From an uncultured Cocleimonas sp. (GTDB taxonomy: Bacteria; Pseudomonadota; Gammaproteobacteria; Thiotrichales; Thiotrichaceae), in contig NZ_CANLZW010000019.1 of assembly GCF_947495625.1 (NCBI RefSeq), positions 1-64,000 on the forward strand: DNA of 64,000 nt, read 5' to 3'. The notes below the pieces were generated by a model. The model ran no database searches. It was not told where the DNA came from and saw only the letters and a list, made by a program, of their open reading frames with translations. Of this stretch, positions 18,665-30,849 are shown piece by piece. The translations under genes and the position numbers were made by a program. Within the stretch, counting starts at the first letter, position 1; each line of letters starts with the position of its first letter.

Positions 18665-18966
18665 AAAATTCTTCCTTTATGTAAATAGTGGCAATATTAA
18701 TTTCATATTATAATTATTTATGACAATAATTAGAAACGATAATAACAATGTAAATTAAAATCTCAATGTATTTCTTGAGTTATTAGTATAAAGCTATGTG
18801 GCTAAAGTACCACCACATCTCACAAGCGGAGACATTTATACCAGCGCACATAGCAAGTTTCAACACAAACTAACAAAAAAGATAAATTAAATAGATTGAT
18901 TTATAAATACCCGACCAAAAACACTATAAAATGCTTTCAGACGGGTATAAAGTAGTGATTTACACG
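18665..18966. other. 302-bp gap between lon and hupB
   Basis: No gene seen. It should hold the hupB promoter. Near the lon end ATACCCG and CGGGTAT can form a 7-bp stem around a 28-nt loop (18907-18948), a weak candidate lon terminator with no T-run of note. Confidence 0.5.
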
Positions 18967-21417
18967 CTAGTGAGCGCGTGACTCTTCTTCCTGATCAGGA
19001 TTATTTTGAGACTGTGTAGATTGCTCCAAATCTTCTTCAAGATCATCTTCTTCATCAATAGCTTCTGGCATTGACTCTAATGCGAACTCTAAAACTTCAT
19101 CAATCCACTTAACAGGCTTGATACTCAGTCCTTTTTTAACGTTATCCGGAACATCCGCCAAATCTTTTTCATTATCAGCAGGAATTAACACAGTTGTAAT
19201 ACCACCACGATGAGCAGCTAATAATTTCTCTTTTAGCCCGCCTATTGGAAGCACTTCACCACGCAGAGTAATTTCACCCGTCATTGCCACTTCAGCTTTT
19301 ACTGGTATTCCCGTCATAGAAGAAACAATAGCTGTGACCATGCCGACACCAGCACTTGGTCCATCCTTAGGCGTTGCTCCTTCTGGAACATGTATATGCA
19401 CATTCTTTTTCTTCAAGAACTTTTGCGTAATACCTAAATGACGTGAACGGCTTTTTACAACTGTCTCAGCCGCCTGGATAGATTCCTGCATTACTTTACC
19501 AAGACTCCCCGTGCTCTTTACATGACCATTACCAGAAACAACTACACTCTCAATCGTTAGTAATTCACCACCAACAGAAGTCCACGCAAGTCCGGTTACC
19601 TGACCAACCTGATTCTTCTTATCGGCTTTACCGTAATCAAATCGTTGCACACCTAGGTACTTGGAGATATTTCTACCAGTAACAGATGACTTGCTCTTCT
19701 TACCTAGCAAATGCTCACGAATTACTTTGCGACAGATTTTAGATATTTCTCTTTCCAAGCTACGTACACCAGCTTCACGAGTGTAATGACGAATAATAGA
19801 TAGAATCGCTGAGTCACTGATTGTGACCTCACCTTTTTCAACACCATTATCTTTATACTGCTTAGGCACTAAGTAATTCTTAGCAATATTCAGTTTTTCA
19901 TCTTCCGTATAACCAGGTATACGTATGATTTCCATTCTATCTAACAACGGACCTGGAATATTCATACTATTAGATGTAGCAACAAACATTACATCCGAGA
20001 GATCAAAGTCCACTTCGAGATAGTGATCAGCGAATGAATTATTTTGCTCCGGATCTAGCACCTCAAGCATTGCTGATGCAGGATCACCACGAAAATCTGT
20101 CGCCATCTTATCGATTTCATCTAATAAGAACAGTGGGTTACGTGTTTTAACTCTTGATAAATTCTGAATAATTTTACCTGGTAGCGCACCAATGTAAGTA
20201 CGACGATGACCACGAATTTCCGCCTCATCCCTTACCCCACCAAGTGCCATACGCGTGTAATTACGTCCAGTAGCCTTAGCTAAAGATTTACCTAGAGAGG
20301 TTTTACCCACACCAGGAGGCCCTACCAAACACATGATTGGACCTTTTAGTTTTTTAACGCGTTGCTGCACCGCAAGGTACTCAACAATCCGCTCTTTAAC
20401 TTCATCAAGACCATAATGATCTTCATCGAGAACTTTTTGCGCTTTAGCAAGATCTTTACTGATCTTAGACTTTTTACTCCACGGTAAACCTACCATCCAA
20501 TCGATATAGTTTCTTACTACAGTAGCTTCTGCCGACATTGGCGACATCATCTTTAATTTCTTTAGCTCTTCTTCAGCCTTCTCTTTGGCCTCTTTAGGCA
20601 TCTTAGCTTTTTCTAGCTTTTCTGCTAACTGTTCTAGCTCGTTTGAAGGAGCATCATCCAAGTCACCCAATTCTTTCTGGATAGCTTTCATTTGCTCATT
20701 AAGATAATACTCACGCTGACTGCGATCCATTTGCTGCTTAACACGCCCACGGATACGCTTTTCAACTTGAAGTAAATCAATTTCACCTTCGACCAAACTC
20801 ACCAAATGCTCTAAACGCTCTTTCACCGAGGTGATTTCAAGGATCTTTTGCTTATCAGTAACTTTCAAACCCAAGTGTGCAGCAATAGCATCTGACAAAC
20901 GATCTGGCTCATCAATGCCTGACAATGACGATAATATCTCAGGTGGAACTTTCTTATTTAAATTTACATATTTATCGAATAAATTAACTAGTGCTCGACT
21001 TAATAACTCTGTCTTTCTCTTATCAAAGCTATCATCCACTGGGATAACATCAATATCGGCAGTAAAGTATTCACCCTCTATATCCATAGAGGCAATTTTT
21101 ACGCGTTCTACGCCTTCAACCAGTACTTTCAAAGTACCATCAGGAAGTTTCAGAAGCTGTAATATAGTAGCTAAAGTTCCTACTTCGAAAATATCATCTG
21201 GGCCGGGCTCATCTACTTCAGCACTTTTTTGTGCAACCAATAAAATTTGTTTGTTGTTTTCCATCGCTTCATCAAGAGAACGAATAGATTTCTCTCTACC
21301 AACGAATAATGGAATAACCATATGAGGATACACAACCACATCTCGGAGTGTGAGAACCGGTATCCCTTTAATATTCTTTTCAGTCTCTGCTGTCTTATTA
21401 TCTTTTTCAGTAGCCAT
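18967..21417 (-). CDS. lon: ATP-dependent protease Lon
   Basis: An 816-residue AAA+ protease. N-terminal substrate-binding LAN domain ([19 protein letters not shown]), AAA+ module with Walker [10 protein letters not shown] and Walker [13 protein letters not shown], and a C-terminal protease domain with the serine of [12 protein letters not shown] and the partner lysine near [14 protein letters not shown]. The frame opens at a GTG seven codons earlier, but the ATG of MATEKDN has AGAGG at good spacing and is preferred. An acidic tail ends the protein. Third gene of the clpP-clpX-lon order. Confidence 0.96.
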   Translation of the reverse strand: MATEKDNKTAETEKNIKGIPVLTLRDVVVYPHMVIPLFVGREKSIRSLDEAMENNKQILLVAQKSAEVDEPGPDDIFEVGTLATILQLLKLPDGTLKVLVEGVERVKIASMDIEGEYFTADIDVIPVDDSFDKRKTELLSRALVNLFDKYVNLNKKVPPEILSSLSGIDEPDRLSDAIAAHLGLKVTDKQKILEITSVKERLEHLVSLVEGEIDLLQVEKRIRGRVKQQMDRSQREYYLNEQMKAIQKELGDLDDAPSNELEQLAEKLEKAKMPKEAKEKAEEELKKLKMMSPMSAEATVVRNYIDWMVGLPWSKKSKISKDLAKAQKVLDEDHYGLDEVKERIVEYLAVQQRVKKLKGPIMCLVGPPGVGKTSLGKSLAKATGRNYTRMALGGVRDEAEIRGHRRTYIGALPGKIIQNLSRVKTRNPLFLLDEIDKMATDFRGDPASAMLEVLDPEQNNSFADHYLEVDFDLSDVMFVATSNSMNIPGPLLDRMEIIRIPGYTEDEKLNIAKNYLVPKQYKDNGVEKGEVTISDSAILSIIRHYTREAGVRSLEREISKICRKVIREHLLGKKSKSSVTGRNISKYLGVQRFDYGKADKKNQVGQVTGLAWTSVGGELLTIESVVVSGNGHVKSTGSLGKVMQESIQAAETVVKSRSRHLGITQKFLKKKNVHIHVPEGATPKDGPSAGVGMVTAIVSSMTGIPVKAEVAMTGEITLRGEVLPIGGLKEKLLAAHRGGITTVLIPADNEKDLADVPDNVKKGLSIKPVKWIDEVLEFALESMPEAIDEEDDLEEDLEQSTQSQNNPDQEEESRAH

Positions 21418-21506
21418 TTTAGCCTCTTCTTTAAGCACCTCTGTATAATCACAGAAGTCTAATTAGTTAGATTGGGACGTTTTAGAAAAAAATCAATACT
21501 TATATA

Positions 21507-21543
21507 AAATAAAGCCTCGCTAGTTTCCACTGCGAGGCTTTAT
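21507..21543 (-). terminator. Terminator after clpX
   Basis: Stem AATAAAGCCTCGC / GCGAGGCTTTATA with an 11-nt loop, between clpX and lon; lon is therefore probably transcribed from its own (heat-shock type) promoter as well. Confidence 0.85.
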
Positions 21544-21583
21544 AGAACATCTAATGAAGGACTAACTAGAAATCAGCGTTACT

Positions 21584-22873
21584 TCACTTAGATGATGTCG
21601 CTTTCTTTTTAACGTCTTTGTTTTCGTATATGAGATATGGCTGAGATTCCCCATTCACAACCGACTCATCTACAACAACTTTTGTAACATCTTTCTCTGA
21701 AGGCAAATCATACATAGTATCCAATAATATCTTTTCCATTATTGAACGTAATCCACGAGCACCCGTCTTTCTTTCCATTGCTTTTTTAGCAATAGCATGA
21801 AGCGCATCATCACGGAAATCTATTTCTGCACCTTCCATATCGAATAGCTTTGTATACTGCTTAGTCAAAGCATTTTTTGGCTCAGTCAATATTCTCACAA
21901 GAGCATCTTCATTAAGCTCTTCAAGAGTAGCAATCACTGGTAAACGACCAACAAACTCAGGTATTAGGCCATAGCGAACCAAGTCTTCCGCCTCAATTTC
22001 CTTGATAACATCACCAAAAGCTCGATCATCATCCGGCGCTTTAACTTCTGCTGAGAAACCAATACCACCTTTGGAAGTTCTATCAAGAACCACTTTATCC
22101 AAACCAGAGAAAGCACCACCACATATAAACAGAATATTCTTGGTATCTACCTGCAAAAATTCTTGCTGCGGATGCTTACGACCACCTTGCGGAGGAACAG
22201 AAGCAACAGTTCCTTCAATAAGTTTCAAAAGCGCTTGCTGAACACCTTCACCCGAAACATCACGAGTAATCGATGGATTGTCAGATTTGCGCGAAATCTT
22301 ATCAATTTCATCAATGTAGACTATGCCTGTTTCCGCTTTAGCAACATCATAATCACATTTCTGTAATAACTTCTGAATGATATTTTCAACATCTTCACCC
22401 ACATAACCTGCTTCGGTTAATGTCGTCGCATCAGCCATAGTAAATGGAACATTCAACATTCTCGCTAAAGTTTCAGCTAATAATGTTTTACCACTCCCTG
22501 TTGGACCAATTAATAGGATGTTACTTTTAGAAAGCTCAATCTCATCTTTTGACGAATTGCTTTCTAATCTTTTGTAGTGATTATAAACAGCAACAGACAA
22601 AACTCGTTTAGCTGCATTTTGATCGATAACATAATCATTTAAGAAATCATTGATTTCTTTAGGGATTGGAAGACTTCTCTTCTCTCCTTCGTCTTTTTCC
22701 TGCAGTTCTTCAGTGATAATATCGTTACATAAATCTACGCATTCATCACATATGAATACTGAAGGACCAGCGATTAACTTTCTTACTTCATGCTGGCTTT
22801 TTCCACAAAAAGAGCAATAAAGTAACTTACCGTCACCCTTGCCATTTTGCCCATCTTTCTTATCTTTGCTCAT
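21584..22873 (-). CDS. clpX: ATP-dependent Clp protease ATP-binding subunit ClpX
   Basis: A 429-residue AAA+ unfoldase. The N-terminal zinc-binding domain has CSFCGKSQ and ICDECVDLC; Walker A is GPTGSGKT, Walker [10 protein letters not shown], and the IGF tripeptide loop for docking on ClpP is present in [10 protein letters not shown]. Length matches E. coli. Lies 184 bp downstream of clpP across a terminator. Confidence 0.97.
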   Translation of the reverse strand: MSKDKKDGQNGKGDGKLLYCSFCGKSQHEVRKLIAGPSVFICDECVDLCNDIITEELQEKDEGEKRSLPIPKEINDFLNDYVIDQNAAKRVLSVAVYNHYKRLESNSSKDEIELSKSNILLIGPTGSGKTLLAETLARMLNVPFTMADATTLTEAGYVGEDVENIIQKLLQKCDYDVAKAETGIVYIDEIDKISRKSDNPSITRDVSGEGVQQALLKLIEGTVASVPPQGGRKHPQQEFLQVDTKNILFICGGAFSGLDKVVLDRTSKGGIGFSAEVKAPDDDRAFGDVIKEIEAEDLVRYGLIPEFVGRLPVIATLEELNEDALVRILTEPKNALTKQYTKLFDMEGAEIDFRDDALHAIAKKAMERKTGARGLRSIMEKILLDTMYDLPSEKDVTKVVVDESVVNGESQPYLIYENKDVKKKATSSK

Positions 22874-23003
22874 TGACGAAAAACCTCAATTTTACTTTTC
22901 CCCTAATACTAACCCTAAAGTTAATCCTAATCTGCTTAAAAGTACAGTAAGAACAGATAAAGTCGGTTAATTATTTTATAGGCGAATAGTTAGAAAACAA
23001 CAA

Positions 23004-23030
23004 TAAAAAAAGCCTGATAATTCAGGCTTT
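23004..23030 (-). terminator. Terminator after clpP
   Basis: Stem AAAGCCTGA / TCAGGCTTT with a 5-nt loop and a T-run of seven on the minus strand. Confidence 0.88.
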
Positions 23031-23057
23031 AAATAAAAATTAGTGATATTAATGTGT

Positions 23058-23690
23058 TTATTTACTTCTACTGTCTAAAACATCATCAATTAACCCATAT
23101 GCTTTTGCAGCCTGAGAATCCATGAAGTTATCACGATCTGTATCTTTCTCAATAGTCTTCATATTTTGACCAGTATGATGAGCCAGAACAGAGTTAAGTT
23201 CTTTACGAATTTTAAGAATCTCTTTTGCATGGATATCAATATCAGATGCCTGACCTTGAAAACCACCTAATGGCTGGTGAATCATTACTCTTGAGTGAGG
23301 TAATGCAAAACGCTTTCCTTTTGCTCCACCCGCTAACAATACGGCACCCATACTAGCTGCTTGACCAACACACAATGTACTAACATCAGGCTTGATAAAT
23401 TGCATCGTATCGTAAATAGCCATTCCAGCTGTAACAACACCACCTGGTGAATTGATATACATATGGATGTCTTTTTCTGAATTATCAGCTTCTAAAAACA
23501 AAAGCTGAGCCATAACAGAAGTAGACATATAGTCTTCTACCTGACCGACTACGAAAATTACTCGTTCTTTCAGCATGCGTGAAAGAATATCTGAGCCTCT
23601 TTCCTGACCTCGTACCGTTTCAGTAACACCCGGCATAGGTAAGATACCGTTCACTCCGAGTATTTCATCTTGAAATCGAGCATTTGACAT
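23058..23690 (-). CDS. clpP: ATP-dependent Clp protease proteolytic subunit ClpP
   Basis: A 210-residue serine protease. Catalytic Ser lies in [12 protein letters not shown], His in [14 protein letters not shown] and Asp in [10 protein letters not shown]. The frame also opens six codons earlier at MFKGNN, but the second methionine (MSNARFQ) has AAAGG at seven bases and fits the family start. Forms the two-ring protease chamber with ClpX. Preceded by tig. Confidence 0.96.
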   Translation of the reverse strand: MSNARFQDEILGVNGILPMPGVTETVRGQERGSDILSRMLKERVIFVVGQVEDYMSTSVMAQLLFLEADNSEKDIHMYINSPGGVVTAGMAIYDTMQFIKPDVSTLCVGQAASMGAVLLAGGAKGKRFALPHSRVMIHQPLGGFQGQASDIDIHAKEILKIRKELNSVLAHHTGQNMKTIEKDTDRDNFMDSQAAKAYGLIDDVLDSRSK

Positions 23691-23748
23691 ATTATTACCT
23701 TTAAACATTGATTATTTTATTTTTTAACTCAAAAAAAGAATAAAACAA

Positions 23749-25041
23749 TTAAGCCTGAGTATTCATAAGATCTGTAAATTTAACAGTCTCATCTTCAACT
23801 TTAGCTTTATCCAATACCCAATCTACGATCATTTCTTCCATAACAGCAGCTTCGATAGTTTGCATCGCCTGCAGATCACTTCGGTAATATTCGATTAACG
23901 CTTGTGGATCTTCGTAACTCGCAGCCAAAGAATTCAGCATATCGTCAACACGAGCCTGATCTTTTTCTAATTTGTTCTTAGTGATAATTTCACCAACAAT
24001 CAAACCGAGCTTAACGCGTCTTGCTGCCTGATCTTTAAACATATCATCAGGTAAAGACGACATATCTGCACCTTGAGAGTTTTGCTCCATTTCGCTACGA
24101 ACTTGCTTTATTTCATCTTCAACCAAAGATGTAGGTAAATCAATTTCATGCAAATCATGCAAACCTTCCATTACAGACTGTTTAACTCGGCTTTTAACAC
24201 GCTGCTCTACTTCACGCTGCATATTAGATTTTATTTCTGCTTTGAAGCTTTTACTTGTTCCGTCTTCTACACCAAATTTCTTGATGAAGTCTTCATCAAC
24301 TTTAGGCAGAGAAGGAGCGCTAACTGTTTTAACATTCAAAGTGAACTGTGCAGTTTTACCTTTTAGGTTTTCTGCAGGATATTCTTCAGGGAAAGTAACA
24401 TCTGCTTCTTTTTCAGAACCAGCTTTCATTCCAGTTAAGGCATCTTCAAAGTCTTTCAACATACGACCAGCGCCAAGCTCTACAGAAAAGTCTTGAGCTG
24501 CTCCGCCTTCGAACTCTTCGCCATCAACTTTACCGTTGAAATCAACAACCAGAAGATCACCTTCTTTAGCGGCACGCTTAACTTCTTTCCAGTCTTGCTG
24601 TTGCTTACGTAGAGTTTCGATCATTTCATCAACATCAGCAGCTGCCAACTTAACGACTGGCTTAGTTACTGTCATTTTTGAAATATCGCCAATCTCGAAT
24701 TCAGGATAGATATCGAAAGTTGCAGTGTACTCAAGGTCTTTACCAGGCACTAAAGTAGTTGCATCGATCTTAGGCATTCCAGCTACACGTAGCTTTTCCT
24801 GCTCTGCAGCTTCATAAAAGGTAGACTGAAAAATCTCACCAACAACTTCTTGATAAACAGAATCGCCATATTGTTGACTAACAACACTCATTGGCACTTT
24901 TCCTGGACGGAAGCCATCAATCTTTACTCTGCCACGCATAGACTTAAGTCGTTTATCAACTTCTCCGTCAACGCGCTCGGCTGGCACAGTTATTGATAAT
25001 TTACGTTCGATATTTCCGGTAGTCTCGACTGAAACCTGCAT
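23749..25041 (-). CDS. tig: Trigger factor (ribosome-associated chaperone)
   Basis: A 430-residue three-domain chaperone. The ribosome-docking signature GFRPGKVP is at the N-terminus (about residues 44-51), an FKBP-type PPIase domain runs from ~160 to 250 (GDLLVVDFNGKVDGEEFEGG) and the helical C-terminal arms follow. It binds near L23 at the tunnel exit. First gene of the tig-clpP-clpX-lon block. Confidence 0.97.
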   Translation of the reverse strand: MQVSVETTGNIERKLSITVPAERVDGEVDKRLKSMRGRVKIDGFRPGKVPMSVVSQQYGDSVYQEVVGEIFQSTFYEAAEQEKLRVAGMPKIDATTLVPGKDLEYTATFDIYPEFEIGDISKMTVTKPVVKLAAADVDEMIETLRKQQQDWKEVKRAAKEGDLLVVDFNGKVDGEEFEGGAAQDFSVELGAGRMLKDFEDALTGMKAGSEKEADVTFPEEYPAENLKGKTAQFTLNVKTVSAPSLPKVDEDFIKKFGVEDGTSKSFKAEIKSNMQREVEQRVKSRVKQSVMEGLHDLHEIDLPTSLVEDEIKQVRSEMEQNSQGADMSSLPDDMFKDQAARRVKLGLIVGEIITKNKLEKDQARVDDMLNSLAASYEDPQALIEYYRSDLQAMQTIEAAVMEEMIVDWVLDKAKVEDETVKFTDLMNTQA

Positions 25042-25146
25042 GCAATAAACCTCATCTCAAGCCATACGATAATGTCTTGAGTTCTTCTTATAGTTTAATA
25101 AAAGATTAATAGTAAGCTTAACAAAGCTAAGCTTACTATTTATATA

Positions 25147-25231
<85 letters not shown>

Positions 25232-25335
25232 AAAAAGAAAGCGATTATACATTGCATTTCAACGCTTGTATAACCTGAATAAAGAAAAAAGTATTTATAA
25301 ACAAAACAACTTCTTTTCTTTAATTTAAAAAAATC

Positions 25336-25412
25336 TGGGGTGGGTAATGGGACTCGAACCCACGACGACCGGCATCACAAGCCGGGGCTCTACCAACTGA
25401 GCTATACCCACC
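25336..25412 (-). tRNA. tRNA-His (anticodon GTG)
   Basis: Acceptor GTGGGTA / TACCCAC with the extra G(-1) opposite discriminator C that marks tRNA-His, anticodon loop TTGTGAT, encoded CCA. Confidence 0.97.
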
Positions 25413-25436
25413 ATAAAATCATGGCCTACCATTTAA

Positions 25437-25513
<77 letters not shown>

Positions 25514-25553
25514 AATATTAAGGTCCACCACGTACATCATTTCATGTTGTAAA

Positions 25554-25630
25554 TGGTCGGGGTAGAGAGATTCGAACTCCCGACATCCTGCACCCAAAGC
25601 AGGCGCGCTACCAGACTGCGCTATACCCCG
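25554..25630 (-). tRNA. tRNA-Pro (anticodon TGG)
   Basis: 77-nt cloverleaf, acceptor CGGGGTA / TACCCCG, anticodon loop TTTGGGT, encoded CCA. First of the Pro-Arg-His-Leu group, the conserved tRNA cluster between folD and tig in gammaproteobacteria. Confidence 0.97.
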
Positions 25631-26189
25631 ACACGTCGCTATCAAATAAATAATAATAGCTTCTACCAAAACAACAGAGCGCGAATGATACGCATCAAAA
25701 TTATACTCGTCAACCCAATATTAGTAGTTATTTTAAGTTTAAAAGATTCTTACAAAATTATTCGCTATAAAAGCCTAAAATACTCTTTCGCGTTCAATAT
25801 CATAAAAGGCATAGTCACTCTCATGCATTATCCATCTGCCTTACAAGATAAGCTATGCTTATTTTTTAAGGCAAGATATATCATTTGTTTTAATCTGAGA
25901 TTTTTCTTACGATATTCCCACATTCCTACCAAGCTTAATGACTTCAGACTAACCTCGCCCCATATCAGTTTTTTAAATAACAAAACCTTAAGAAAGAACA
26001 GTTTTCAATTACAGTAAAACAAATTAAATAGATTGCTTCCACAATACAAAAAAGAGTTATCGCGTTTAGTCTCAAGTATTTTAAACAGCGCTCTAAATAA
26101 ACTTCTCTTTTGACACTTGTAATGTCGCTTAAAAACAAGCTTAATTTACAAACAATTAGTAACGTTTACATTTTTATTGGATATCTAGT
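25631..26189. other. 560-bp gap between the tRNA cluster and folD
   Basis: Should hold the divergent promoters of the tRNA operon (left) and folD (right). An open frame runs through part of it on the plus strand, but it is an extension of a frame crossing tRNA-Pro and its amino-acid composition (Ile/Lys/Phe-rich, no domain) looks random. No terminator, repeat or RNA gene recognised. Confidence 0.5.
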
Positions 26190-27044
26190 ATGTCGGCTCA
26201 AATTATCGATGGAAAAAAAGTTTCAGCAGAAGTAAGAAACGAATTAAAAGCAGCAATAGACGTGAGAAACTCACAAGGAAAACGGCCTCCGGGTCTTGCT
26301 GTTATTCTCGTTGGCAGTGACCCTGCCTCTGAAGTTTATGTTGGTCATAAACGCAGAGCGTGCTCTGAAGTGGGTATTTATTCACGCTCTTATGACTTAC
26401 CTGAAGAAACCACTCATCATGAGCTTGTTTCATTAATTGACCAGCTAAATAGCGATCATTTCATCGATGGCATACTTGTTCAATTACCTTTACCTGACCA
26501 TCTTGATGCTTCATTAATCATTGAACGAATTGACCCGAGTAAAGATGTTGATGGCTTTCACCCCGTAAACGTTGGTCGTTTAACGTTACGTATTCCAGGT
26601 CTTAGACCATGCACGCCTTACGGAATAATTAGATTACTCGAATCTATAGATGTAAACCCTAAAGGCTTAAATGCGGTTGTTGTTGGCGCATCAAATATTG
26701 TGGGGCGACCCATGATGCTAGAGCTACTTCTGCAAGGTGCTACCGTTACAGTATGTCACCGCTTTACAAAAAATACCCCAGAACTAGTGTCTCAAGCTGA
26801 CCTAGTCGTAGTTGCCGTAGGTAAAGCTGGGCTTGTCAAAGGCGAGTGGATTAAACCTGGCGCGGTAGTGATTGATGTTGGCGTTAACCGCTTAGAAGAC
26901 GGAACACTTGCAGGTGATGTTGAATTCAAAGAAGCATCTGAAAGAGCTTCATGGATTACCCCCGTCCCTGGTGGAGTTGGCCCTATGACAGTTGCCATGC
27001 TAATGAAGAACACATTATCTGCCTGCGAAAAACATCAATTCTGA
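26190..27044 (+). CDS. folD: Bifunctional methylenetetrahydrofolate dehydrogenase / methenyl-THF cyclohydrolase
   Basis: A 284-residue cytosolic enzyme interconverting 5,10-methylene-, methenyl- and 10-formyl-THF with NADP. Signatures are [17 protein letters not shown] (catalytic Lys in the YVxxK pattern), [38 protein letters not shown] and the C-terminal [15 protein letters not shown]. Full length. Followed immediately by a large inverted C6-element pair. Confidence 0.97.
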   Translation: MSAQIIDGKKVSAEVRNELKAAIDVRNSQGKRPPGLAVILVGSDPASEVYVGHKRRACSEVGIYSRSYDLPEETTHHELVSLIDQLNSDHFIDGILVQLPLPDHLDASLIIERIDPSKDVDGFHPVNVGRLTLRIPGLRPCTPYGIIRLLESIDVNPKGLNAVVVGASNIVGRPMMLELLLQGATVTVCHRFTKNTPELVSQADLVVVAVGKAGLVKGEWIKPGAVVIDVGVNRLEDGTLAGDVEFKEASERASWITPVPGGVGPMTVAMLMKNTLSACEKHQF

Positions 27045-27055
27045 TTGTTAATATT

Positions 27056-27138
27056 AATTAGGTCACCCCCCTACTTTTAGCCTGTTTTTTATTAAACTGA
27101 AAAACAGGCTAAAAGTAGGGGGGGGGGGTGACCTAATT
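27056..27138. repeat. Inverted pair of C6 elements between convergent genes (bidirectional terminator)
   Basis: Left arm 27056-27089 begins AATTAGGTCACCCCCCTACT and continues TTTAGCCTG plus five T; the right arm 27100-27138 is its reverse complement with a 10-nt loop between. The only difference is the homopolymer: six C on the left, eleven G on the right. The foot carries T-runs on both strands, so folD and the facing gene can both terminate here. Confidence 0.95.
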
Positions 27139-27170
27139 TTTTTAAATTAGCTTATACTTTTTGCAGCTCA

Positions 27171-27716
27171 CTATTTCGGGCAGCTCGCCTTATCTCCGGG
27201 TACTTTTCCCGCAACTTTCAAGAACGCTTCAAAAGGCGACATAACTTTCATTGCCTCACCTTTGGGTCCTTTGAATTTTAATTTACCCGTCATCATGGCA
27301 CCCATTGCACCGCAACCAAATGAACCTCTACCCATACATGCCCAGTTTTTATCGCTAGCATGCATTAAGTAATCCACATTAAAATTCATCTTCTTACCAT
27401 CAGGCTTACCCGCTGCGACACACATTGCCGCGCCATTCTTATTTTGAATTATCAACTGTACTTTGGTTTGTTCGCCACATTTCGAACGATACATCTGCAC
27501 TAATTTATAACCACGTTTAGCATCATTATTAATCCAGGAATAACCACCCGCTACTTCTTCATTAATATCGACATCAACTAGCTGCTTAGTGAGTACTGGA
27601 CTTGCATTCCAGGCATTACACGCTTTTTTAGCCCATGCTGCATCCATATAAGTATCTGCTAGCGCTGGGCTAGCCGACGCTCCCAATAAAAACATTAATC
27701 CAAGCTTTTTATACAT
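27171..27716 (-). CDS. Secreted SCP2-like (sterol-carrier-fold) protein
   Basis: A 181-residue protein with a signal peptide cleaved after SPALA. The C-terminal half has the look of an SCP2 lipid-binding domain: KVQLIIQNKNGAAMCV, then the helix-turn GAMGAMMTGKLKFKGPKGEAM and KVMSPFEAFLKVAG, which matches the family's late GKLKxxGD..LAMK segment. Seven or so cysteines suggest disulfides in the periplasm. It lies downstream of a FadL porin in the same direction, so a periplasmic carrier for fatty acids or other hydrophobic compounds is plausible but inferred. Confidence 0.7.
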   Translation of the reverse strand: MYKKLGLMFLLGASASPALADTYMDAAWAKKACNAWNASPVLTKQLVDVDINEEVAGGYSWINNDAKRGYKLVQMYRSKCGEQTKVQLIIQNKNGAAMCVAAGKPDGKKMNFNVDYLMHASDKNWACMGRGSFGCGAMGAMMTGKLKFKGPKGEAMKVMSPFEAFLKVAGKVPGDKASCPK

Positions 27717-27780
27717 AATTCGTTCTCCGTAATTGTCTGGATATTTTCTACAGACATTCGTACTTAATTTTTTTAAAGCA

Positions 27781-27810
27781 AAAAAAAGCGAGCTATAGCC
27801 CGCTTTTTTA
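27781..27810 (-). terminator. Terminator after the FadL-like gene
   Basis: Stem AAAAAGCGaGCTA / TAGCcCGCTTTTT with a T-run of seven on the minus strand; it separates the porin gene from the SCP2-like gene, which may rely on read-through or its own promoter. Confidence 0.8.
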
Positions 27811-27821
27811 ACAACTGAATT

Positions 27822-29174
27822 TTAAAAGTTCTTAGTATATGAAATACCAAATGAATTTTGATTCATACTAATATCAGCCGCTGTAACATCCGTTAATGGA
27901 TTTGGACCAACCTGAATAATAGAACCTGGTGAAGCAGGACCTTGTGCCGTTAAAGTACCATCACCCTTTATTTTATTTTCAAAAGCATGCATGTACTGGA
28001 ATGTCAGATTTGAAGTTTTGGAAAGCTTATAATCCATACCTAGAGTTAAGTGATCTTCAACAGTAGCAGGCGCCAATACATTAAACGCTGTTTCTGTCTC
28101 AGGAATCGGTGCTTTACCGTGATTATAACCAGCCAAAAGTGTCATTCTATTATTTAGTTGATGCTTAATACCTAGCTTTATTACATTTTGATCTTTCCAA
28201 CCAAAACCTGCACCATCATCATCACCTAGTTTCGGACCTTGCAAATCTGCTGGTGCCACACCTTGTAATAACTGCCCCTGTAACTGAGCGGTATTATTAA
28301 CATTAGATATTGATGCTACATCAGTATAGTTAATGCGAGCAAAATCCAGAGCAATCGTTGTTTTAGGCGTCGCTTTAAAAGATACACCTGCGGTGATCAT
28401 ACTGGGTATATCAAAGTCACCCTGTTCTGCCAATAGACCACTGTAGTTATCAAACTTACTCATCTTGGTCTTGCTACGATAAGCCAAACCAAGTGTTACC
28501 TTATCATTTACCTGACCTTGCCAACCTAGCGTTAAACCAGCACCAGTAGATCCATCATACCCATTGTTAGATAAATTACTTGGATCACTACTAAATGGAG
28601 CAAAAGAATCTACACCACCTATTTTGATGCGTTGATAGACAAGATTTAAAGAAGCACCAATACTATTTTTCTCACCCAGCTTCATTGACACACCAGGTGC
28701 TAAAAACAACTGAGAAAAATCGATACCTGTATTATGAGTCTGACTAAAAATAGGTCGATCGTAAGTGGCGTTCATACCACCATTACCATAGGCAGCAATA
28801 CCTATAGAAAATTTATCATTTAGATGCCTTTGATAAGCGATCTCCGGAATAGGAAAGTTGCCATCATCATTTGCATCAAGATCAGCACCCGAAATACCTG
28901 GGTTATATTGAGGAGAGTCGTAACTTGTCCCTCTATCCGGTACAAAAATATCCAGACCCGCCGTCCAGTTATTAGAACCAAAAGATAACGCAGCCGGGTT
29001 TGTTGCCTGATTCATCGCATTATCGCTACCTGCAACCGCAGTTCCACCCATGGCCTTTTGAACTATACCAAAACCATGTGACGCATAGCCATTAGTTGCG
29101 TGTGCCGACGTTGATATAACACATGCTATTGTGATTGAGGCCGCAAGCACTGACTTTTTTAATTGATACTCCAT
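27822..29174 (-). CDS. FadL-family outer-membrane transporter for hydrophobic compounds
   Basis: A 450-residue outer-membrane beta-barrel with a signal peptide (cleavage after SAHA). The mature N-terminus has the FadL hatch pattern YASHGFGIVQKAMGGTAVAG and the NPAALSF motif; alternating strands fill the rest and the last residue is aromatic (YTKNF), the BAM signal. It moves long-chain fatty acids or aromatic hydrocarbons across the outer membrane; substrate not determined. AGGAG lies upstream of the ATG. Confidence 0.9.
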   Translation of the reverse strand: MEYQLKKSVLAASITIACVISTSAHATNGYASHGFGIVQKAMGGTAVAGSDNAMNQATNPAALSFGSNNWTAGLDIFVPDRGTSYDSPQYNPGISGADLDANDDGNFPIPEIAYQRHLNDKFSIGIAAYGNGGMNATYDRPIFSQTHNTGIDFSQLFLAPGVSMKLGEKNSIGASLNLVYQRIKIGGVDSFAPFSSDPSNLSNNGYDGSTGAGLTLGWQGQVNDKVTLGLAYRSKTKMSKFDNYSGLLAEQGDFDIPSMITAGVSFKATPKTTIALDFARINYTDVASISNVNNTAQLQGQLLQGVAPADLQGPKLGDDDGAGFGWKDQNVIKLGIKHQLNNRMTLLAGYNHGKAPIPETETAFNVLAPATVEDHLTLGMDYKLSKTSNLTFQYMHAFENKIKGDGTLTAQGPASPGSIIQVGPNPLTDVTAADISMNQNSFGISYTKNF

Positions 29175-29381
29175 CCATCTTCTCCTATTTTATATTTTTT
29201 TAGTGTGGTTTTTATTCCCTTACTAAGAGTGTCAGAAATACTGCCTCCTATCAATACACATTTATGGGTAGGTTTTTTGCAGATAGGTTATTGATTTTAC
29301 TTATATTATTAAATTATAATATTCTTCTATATTAAGTATAGCTAGATGAGAGCGCTTTCATCATAACTATATGTTATTACC

Positions 29382-29396
29382 ATCACCCCCCTACTT
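29382..29396 (+). repeat. C6 element (plus orientation) between fadL-like gene and tgt
   Basis: ATCACCCCCCTACTT (first base changed), then TACTCAGC and a run of six T. It lies in the 420-bp divergent gap, about 210 bp upstream of the fadL-like start and pointing away from it, with no plus-strand gene before it. Nothing else recognised in the gap, which must contain both promoters. Confidence 0.88.
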
Positions 29397-29555
29397 TACT
29401 CAGCTTTTTTGTTCTTTTTTATATTAAAAATTATTTTCTTTTAACAAAACTTCTAAGATTCAAATAACCTCGACTATACCCACACAAAGTGTTTTTTGAT
29501 GATTTACTTGTGATCTTTTAAACAAATATGTGCATAGATCTAAAAGAACAATTAA

Positions 29556-30716
<1,161 letters not shown>

Positions 30717-30746
30717 TTATCAACAGCAACATTTAATATAACTATA

Positions 30747-30777
30747 GTCACCCCCCTACTTTGGGGGCTTTTTTTTA
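30747..30777 (+). terminator. C6 element forming the tgt terminator
   Basis: Exact GTCACCCCCCTACTT, then TGGGGGC and a T-run. CCCCC pairs with GGGGG (loop TACTT), giving a strong short hairpin, 30 bp after the tgt stop. Confidence 0.88.
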
Positions 30778-30795
30778 TATAAAAAAAGCAGACAC

Positions 30796-30825
30796 AAAAA
30801 AGCCGCGAATTTCGCGGCTTTTTTG
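30796..30825 (-). terminator. Terminator after the peptidoglycan-binding repeat protein
   Basis: Stem AAAGCCGCGAA / TTCGCGGCTTT with T-runs at both feet; serves the facing minus-strand gene and could back up tgt termination. Confidence 0.9.
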
Positions 30826-30849
30826 ATACTTATTAAAACGAAGTGTTGA

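Noticed and set aside
25553-26017. Plus-strand 154-residue frame starting inside tRNA-Pro
   Set aside because: Crosses a tRNA gene and shows random-looking composition.
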